The notes below the pieces were generated by a model, which worked only from the letters and a program-made list of their open reading frames with translations, had not been told where the DNA came from and searched no databases. Below are positions 6,610 through 10,315 of a stretch of DNA of 10,315 nt, in pieces (the stretch's first letter is position 1; every line of letters starts with the position of its first letter). The translations under genes and the position numbers were made by a program. Source of the stretch: GCA-2709075 sp964492555 (lineage in GTDB: Bacteria; Pseudomonadota; Alphaproteobacteria; MPNO01; UBA2964); NCBI GenBank assembly GCA_964492555.1, contig CAZBKQ010000071.1, positions 1-10,315 on the forward strand, given 5' to 3'.

Positions 6610-7494
6610 TCACGCCGGTGGCGCGGCGCAGACCTTGTCCCAGGGGTAGCGTTCCTTGAGCGTGCCGAAATGATCGAACACGTCATAGACGACATCGAGC
6701 GCTTCCGGCGTGATCTCGACATGCGGCGTCCAGCAGCCGAGCTTCTGATAGGACGCAATGCAGGCGGTCAGCGCCGCCGGATCGGTTTCGGGAAAATAGG
6801 ATTGCAGACAGGATGCGATTTCATCCGCCGGCGTTTCGTTCATCCAGACGCGGGTCCTGGCATAGGCGCGGGTGAAGGCTTTCGCCGCGTCGGTCGTCAG
6901 CCATTCGCGCGTCGCCGCCACGCTTGAAAAGGCGTTCGGACCGATCAGCGGACCGGATTGCGCGACGATATGACCGATACCGTCGGCCTCCAGCTGTTGC
7001 GGATACGGCCCCTGCTGCTGGACATAGGCGCCCTCACCATCGCGGAAGGCCTGATCCATCGCCGCCACGCCGCCGGGCGTCAGCACATTGACCTTCGAAA
7101 AATCGATCCCCGCCTTGTGACAGGCATATTCGAACATGGCGCGCGGCTGTCCGCCGCCAAAGGTAATCACATCTGCGCCTTCGAGCTTTTTCCAGTCGAA
7201 ACCGGGATCCGGCGCCCGGCCGGTCAGAAAAAATCCGTCCATTTCATTGATCTGCGCAAAATGCACCGCTGACGGGGTCTTGCCAGCCGCCAGCTCGCCA
7301 AAGGCCTGGCTGGGCGCGGTCTGAATAACCTGCGCGGTGCCGTCCTCCAGCGCCTTAATCGCGGACAGGCCGGGCGGCGAAACCGACCAGCTTGCCTCAA
7401 TCCCTTCTTCCTTCAGGAAGCCCGCCCCCATGACCGCAATCAGCGGCGCATAAAAGGCCGAAAATAATGTGAATTGGATCTCGATTTTTTCCAT
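6610..7494 (-). CDS. NMT1/THI5-type substrate-binding-fold protein lacking a signal peptide
   Basis: This is a 294-residue protein resembling the periplasmic solute-binding proteins of the SsuA/TauA/THI5 (NMT1) superfamily. It opens directly on the first strand (MEKIEIQFTLFSAFYAPLIAVMGAGFLKEEGIEASW). It then has SPPGLSAIKALEDGTAQVIQTAPS (the usual helix and strand that line the cleft), a DVITFGGGQPRAMFEYACHKAGID middle segment (the usual phosphate/ligand-loop position), and WLTTDAAKAFTRAYARTRVWM near 200. No hydrophobic leader precedes it, and codons upstream in the same frame give none, so it looks cytoplasmic. The cysteine-rich motif of yeast Thi5 is absent. No permease or ATPase gene lies next to it in the window. 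It starts 7 bases after the ketosynthase stop, with GGAGG 12 bases upstream of the ATG, so co-expression is likely. Ligand and role are unknown; enzyme, ligand sensor or scavenging binder are possible. Confidence 0.75.
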   Translation of the reverse strand: MEKIEIQFTLFSAFYAPLIAVMGAGFLKEEGIEASWSVSPPGLSAIKALEDGTAQVIQTAPSQAFGELAAGKTPSAVHFAQINEMDGFFLTGRAPDPGFDWKKLEGADVITFGGGQPRAMFEYACHKAGIDFSKVNVLTPGGVAAMDQAFRDGEGAYVQQQGPYPQQLEADGIGHIVAQSGPLIGPNAFSSVAATREWLTTDAAKAFTRAYARTRVWMNETPADEIASCLQSYFPETDPAALTACIASYQKLGCWTPHVEITPEALDVVYDVFDHFGTLKERYPWDKVCAAPPA

Positions 7495-7501
7495 GACCGT
7501 C

Positions 7502-8716
7502 TCAGCCCTCCGCCTTGCGCAACGCCAGAACCGCGTTCAGCCCGCCAAAGGCGAAGGAATTGCAGATCGCCGCGCGGATCGGCATTTCCCGCGCCGCATT
7601 CGGCGTGTAATCGAGATCGCACCCGTCGCCCGGTTCGGTGAAATTGATGGTCGGTGGAATAACGCCGTCGCGGACCGCCAGCGCCGTCGCCGCGCATTCG
7701 ATCGCGCCCGCCGCGCCCATCGCGTGACCATGCATGGATTTGGTCGAGGAAACGGCAAGATTCTTAGCGTGATCGCCAAAGGATTCGTGCAGCGCCTTTG
7801 TCTCCGTAATGTCGTTTGCCTGGGTCGCGGTGCCGTGCGCATTGACATAATCGATGTCTTCCGGCGCGAGCCCCGCTTCCGCCAATGCGCCCCGGATGGC
7901 GCGCGACGCGCCATCGACCGACGGCTCCACGATATCGCCGGCATCGGCGCTCATCCCCGATCCGGCGAGTTCCGCGTATATCTTCGCGCCGCGGGCCTGC
8001 GCGTTTTCCAGTGTTTCGAGTACAAACACCGCCGAACCTTCGCCCAGCACCATGCCGCGCCGGTCGGCGGAAAACGGGCGGCAGGCGTCGGGCGCCATGA
8101 CGCGCAGCGCCTCCCACCCTTTCATGGTCCCAAAGGTGATGCAGGATTCCGCCCCGCCGGTCAGCGCCATTTCCGCCGCGCCCGAGCGCACATATTGCAA
8201 CGCCTGACCGATCGCATGGCTGGCCGAGGCGCAGGCGCTGGCGATCGCGTAAGACGGTCCGCGAATGCCGAGATCCATCGTCACGTGGCTGACGGCGGAA
8301 TTCATCATCAGGCGCGGAATGGTGAAGGGGTGCAGCCGTTGCGCGCCTTCGGCATAGATCCGGCGGTAATTATCGTCCTGCGTATTCTGCCCGCCGACCC
8401 CGGTCCCCATGATCGCCGCGGTCCTGAGCGACAGTTCCTCGGTGATCTCGATTCCTGAATCGGCCACCGCCTCGCGCGCGGCAACCACCGCGAATTGCGA
8501 AAACCGGTCGAGCAAGGCGTGCTGCGATTTGGCGAAATGATCGGCGCCGTCGAAATTCTTGACCTCGGCCCCGATCTTGACGGTCAGCTTTTCAGTGTCG
8601 AACTGCTCAATCGGCGCGATACCGGATTTACCGCCAACCAGCGCTTTCCAGAAATCGTCTCTGGTGTTTCCAACAGGCGATATAACGCCGATTCCGGTTA
8701 TGACGACGCGGCGCAT
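7502..8716 (-). CDS. Beta-ketoacyl-ACP synthase, FabF (KAS II) family
   Basis: This is a 404-residue condensing enzyme that extends acyl-ACP with malonyl-ACP. The thiolase-fold signature is complete: nucleophile C162 in SACASASHAIG, H294 in NAHGTATQANDITE, K326 and H329 in SSTKSMHGHAMGAAGAIE, and the C-terminal NSFAFGGLNAVL. The GMVLGEGSAVFVLE and DACRPFSADRR blocks also fit FabF. Length matches FabF (about 410). It starts at ATG 8716 with a weak GGGA ribosome site, 51 bases after the ACP gene. Placement next to an ACP and lpxD, rather than in a fabD-fabG-acpP cluster, suggests a specialised paralogue making a particular acyl chain, perhaps for lipid A, as FabF1/FabF2 do beside acpXL in rhizobia. 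I leave the symbol blank because the housekeeping fabF is probably elsewhere. Confidence 0.93.
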   Translation of the reverse strand: MRRVVITGIGVISPVGNTRDDFWKALVGGKSGIAPIEQFDTEKLTVKIGAEVKNFDGADHFAKSQHALLDRFSQFAVVAAREAVADSGIEITEELSLRTAAIMGTGVGGQNTQDDNYRRIYAEGAQRLHPFTIPRLMMNSAVSHVTMDLGIRGPSYAIASACASASHAIGQALQYVRSGAAEMALTGGAESCITFGTMKGWEALRVMAPDACRPFSADRRGMVLGEGSAVFVLETLENAQARGAKIYAELAGSGMSADAGDIVEPSVDGASRAIRGALAEAGLAPEDIDYVNAHGTATQANDITETKALHESFGDHAKNLAVSSTKSMHGHAMGAAGAIECAATALAVRDGVIPPTINFTEPGDGCDLDYTPNAAREMPIRAAICNSFAFGGLNAVLALRKAEG

Positions 8717-8767
8717 GGCAAATCCCGACAGTAAATGGGTGGGCTCTTAACGCGATGGGCGGCCCGC

Positions 8768-9019
8768 TCAGCCCTTTTGATCCTCAATGATCTTTTCGAC
8801 CGCGACCACCACGTCCTCGACCTTCTGGAATTCCTCCGCCTCATTGGCGTTATACGGAATCGAGATGTCGAATTCCTCTTCGAGCTTGAATACCAGCTCA
8901 ACGAATTCGAGCGATTCGATTTCGATCTCCCGCAAATTCGATTCGAGGGTGATCTTTTCGCGATCGACCGCTGAAAAGGAAGCAATGATATCGACTATGT
9001 TTTCTCGTGCGTCTGACAC
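8768..9019 (-). CDS. Acyl carrier protein (specialised)
   Basis: This is an 83-residue, strongly acidic four-helix carrier protein that would hold growing acyl chains on a phosphopantetheine arm. The attachment serine is S36 in EIESLEFVELVFKLEEEF. The residue before it is Glu instead of the usual Asp of the DSL motif, and the preceding LG is replaced by REIEI. Helix III and the IPYNANEAEEFQKVEDVV stretch are as expected. The start is GTG at 9019, supported by AAGGAG 8 bases upstream, the clearest ribosome site in the window. It lies 61 bases after lpxD and 51 before the ketosynthase. It is shorter than and different from rhizobial AcpXL (about 92 residues), so I do not assign that name. Being paired with the ketosynthase, it is likely its dedicated partner. 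Confidence 0.92.
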   Translation of the reverse strand: MSDARENIVDIIASFSAVDREKITLESNLREIEIESLEFVELVFKLEEEFDISIPYNANEAEEFQKVEDVVVAVEKIIEDQKG

Positions 9020-9034
9020 TTTATAAACTCCTTA
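9006..9034 (-). promoter_or_regulatory. Strong ribosome binding site and GTG start of the ACP gene
   Basis: On the minus strand the sequence reads AAGGAG, eight bases, then GTG. This decides the GTG start over any internal codon, and suggests high translation of the ACP compared with its neighbours, whose ribosome sites are weak. The 61-base gap after lpxD shows no convincing terminator or promoter. Confidence 0.6.
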
Positions 9035-9080
9035 CACTCTCTATCGCACAAAGAGCGCGTCGCGGGAAACCCGGTTTATT

Positions 9081-10190
9081 CTAATTTTCCTTCTCGCCGT
9101 CTTCCAGCGCCTTTAACCGGGCCTTCACCTGCTTGATATCCTCCATAAAGGAACCGAGCCGGCGCAGCGTGGCGATTTCCTGAAACGCCACCGCCTTGTC
9201 GCGGGCCGGATAACCGGCGACCACCGATTTCGGATCCAGATTGCGCCCCACGCCCGACTTGCCGGCAATAACGGAATCGCTGCCGACGGTGACATGATCG
9301 GACACACCGGCCTGCCCCGCCATCACGACCCGGTCGCCGATGACCGAACTGCCGGCGATGCCGACCTGGCCGCATAACATGCAGTTTTCGCCAACTACGA
9401 CATTGTGGGCGACATGGACCTGATTATCGAGTTTCGAATTCTTGCCGATCCGGGTGGCCGAAACCGTGCCCCGGTCGATGGTGACGTTGGCGCCGAGCTC
9501 CACATCGTCCTCGATAATCACAGTGCCGAGCGAATTGATCCGGACAATCTGTGTATTGATGTTTTCCACTCGGCCGCTGGCCTTTGCGGATTCGACGCTG
9601 CCGGGATCGGGGGTGACATAGCTGAACCCGTCCGACCCGATAACCCCGTTCGGCTGGCAGATGACGCGATCACCGAGGATGACCCGTTCGCCGATCCGCA
9701 CACCGGGGTGGATCAGGCAATCCTCACCGACAGACGCGCCCGCGCCGACCGTCACATTATCCAGCAGCGTCGTGCGCGCGCCGATGCGCGCACCAGGGCC
9801 GACACTGGTCAGAGGGCCGACGGAAACGCCGGCGCCAATCTCCGCGCTGTCATCGACAAAGGCGGAGGGATGAATGCCAGGGGTTTGCCGGGGCGGCGCC
9901 GTGAATATCTCGATCAGCTTCGCCATTGCATAGCGCGACCGGTCGACGACCAGAAAGCCGCGCTGCGGCCCGGTGGCCGCCCGTTCGTTCTTTACCACGG
10001 CGGCGGCGGCCTTTGATTCTGGCAAAAGATCCAGAAAACGCTTTTCCATGGCGAGGGCGAGATCGCTCCCGCTTTCCGCTTCCGCCGGATGAACAACGCG
10101 CCGCAATTCGATCGACCCGTCCCCCACCAGACGCGCGCCGATTGCTTCGGCCAACTCACCCAGCGTTATGGGAATGCGATGTTCGCTCAC
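9081..10190 (-). CDS. lpxD: UDP-3-O-(3-hydroxyacyl)glucosamine N-acyltransferase LpxD
   Basis: LpxD adds the N-linked 3-hydroxyacyl chain from acyl-ACP to UDP-3-O-acyl-GlcN, the third step of lipid A synthesis, at the cytoplasmic side of the inner membrane. The 369-residue protein has the N-terminal uridine-binding domain (about 1-100) and a left-handed beta-helix of hexapeptide repeats (about 106-320; for example IGAGVSVGPLTSVGPGARIG). Catalytic H262 lies in NQVHVAHNVVVGENC, preceded by IGSDGFSY near 184-191 and TIDRGTVSATRIG. A C-terminal helix (about 340-365) follows. An insertion of some 20 residues after GFSY (about 193-220) relative to E. coli breaks the coils, as in other alphaproteobacterial LpxD. 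The start is GTG at 10190 with a poor ribosome site. fabZ and lpxA, usual downstream partners, are absent; an ACP and ketosynthase follow. Confidence 0.95.
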   Translation of the reverse strand: MSEHRIPITLGELAEAIGARLVGDGSIELRRVVHPAEAESGSDLALAMEKRFLDLLPESKAAAAVVKNERAATGPQRGFLVVDRSRYAMAKLIEIFTAPPRQTPGIHPSAFVDDSAEIGAGVSVGPLTSVGPGARIGARTTLLDNVTVGAGASVGEDCLIHPGVRIGERVILGDRVICQPNGVIGSDGFSYVTPDPGSVESAKASGRVENINTQIVRINSLGTVIIEDDVELGANVTIDRGTVSATRIGKNSKLDNQVHVAHNVVVGENCMLCGQVGIAGSSVIGDRVVMAGQAGVSDHVTVGSDSVIAGKSGVGRNLDPKSVVAGYPARDKAVAFQEIATLRRLGSFMEDIKQVKARLKALEDGEKEN

Positions 10191-10315
10191 TATTCTTGCC
10201 CCGCTTCACGACAGTCGCAGGAGTGATAGCGGGTTATCGCCGGTTGCGCCAGAGGTCTGTGACGCGCCGGCAGGCGACTAGAACCCGGCGCGCCCGATGG
10301 GGAGGCGCCACCCCT
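10191..10315 (-). other. Region upstream of lpxD, possibly holding the end of another gene
   Basis: Reading the minus strand from the right edge, one frame gives eleven residues ending RLPIGRAGF and then TAG at 10278-10280. This could be the C-terminus of an upstream gene (a terminal Phe would fit an outer-membrane protein such as BamA, the common neighbour of lpxD), but the sequence is too short to assign. The following 87 bases to the lpxD GTG show no clear promoter or hairpin. Confidence 0.22.

Noticed and set aside
7469..8458. 329-residue plus-strand open frame opposite the ketosynthase
   Set aside because: Arg/His-rich shadow of a ketosynthase with intact catalytic residues on the other strand.
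9061..9080. Small CGGG-AAA-CCCG hairpin after lpxD
   Set aside because: The 4-bp stem is too short and has no T-run; it is not credible as a terminator between lpxD and the ACP gene.

Overview
The window is a gene-dense, high-GC stretch from what is most likely an alphaproteobacterium. The evidence is the split cytochrome c maturation operon (ccmF-ccmG-ccmH-ccmI, with CcmH and CcmI as separate proteins), an alphaproteobacterial-style LpxD with an insertion between its hexapeptide coils, and two outer-membrane proteins. I cannot name a genus from the sequence alone. No mobile element, CRISPR array, tRNA or rRNA was seen.

Left half (1-4530, + strand): the 3' part of a cytochrome c maturation (System I) operon. 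CcmF (haem lyase, 5' end outside the window), CcmG (thioredoxin-like), CcmH (CxxC apocytochrome thiol reductase) and CcmI (TPR apocytochrome chaperone) are packed with 1-base gaps or 4-base ATGA overlaps. A small secreted Sel1-repeat protein appears to start at a TTG that overlaps the ccmI stop, which extends the operon by one gene of unknown role. A short GC-rich inverted repeat follows.

Middle (4624-6539): two convergent genes for outer-membrane beta-barrel proteins. The + strand gene encodes an OmpA/opacity-type barrel. The - strand gene encodes a PagL-like lipid A 3-O-deacylase (acyloxyacyl hydrolase). The barrels look unrelated, yet both mature proteins begin with nearly the same 17-residue segment (QLYDF-R---EPHPF-V) followed by a long Pro/Ala-rich linker. 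This shared N-terminal module, which I do not recognise from any described family, is the most unusual signal in the window.

Right half (6610-10190, - strand): lpxD, an acyl carrier protein, a FabF-like ketosynthase, and a protein with the NMT1/THI5-type substrate-binding fold but no signal peptide, all in the same direction. lpxD is not followed by fabZ-lpxA, its usual partners, but by a dedicated ACP-ketosynthase pair. This recalls the acpXL/lpxXL type of lipid A long-chain acylation locus. With the PagL-like gene next downstream on the same strand, the right half reads as a lipid A acylation and remodelling neighbourhood. The coupling of these functions is inference.
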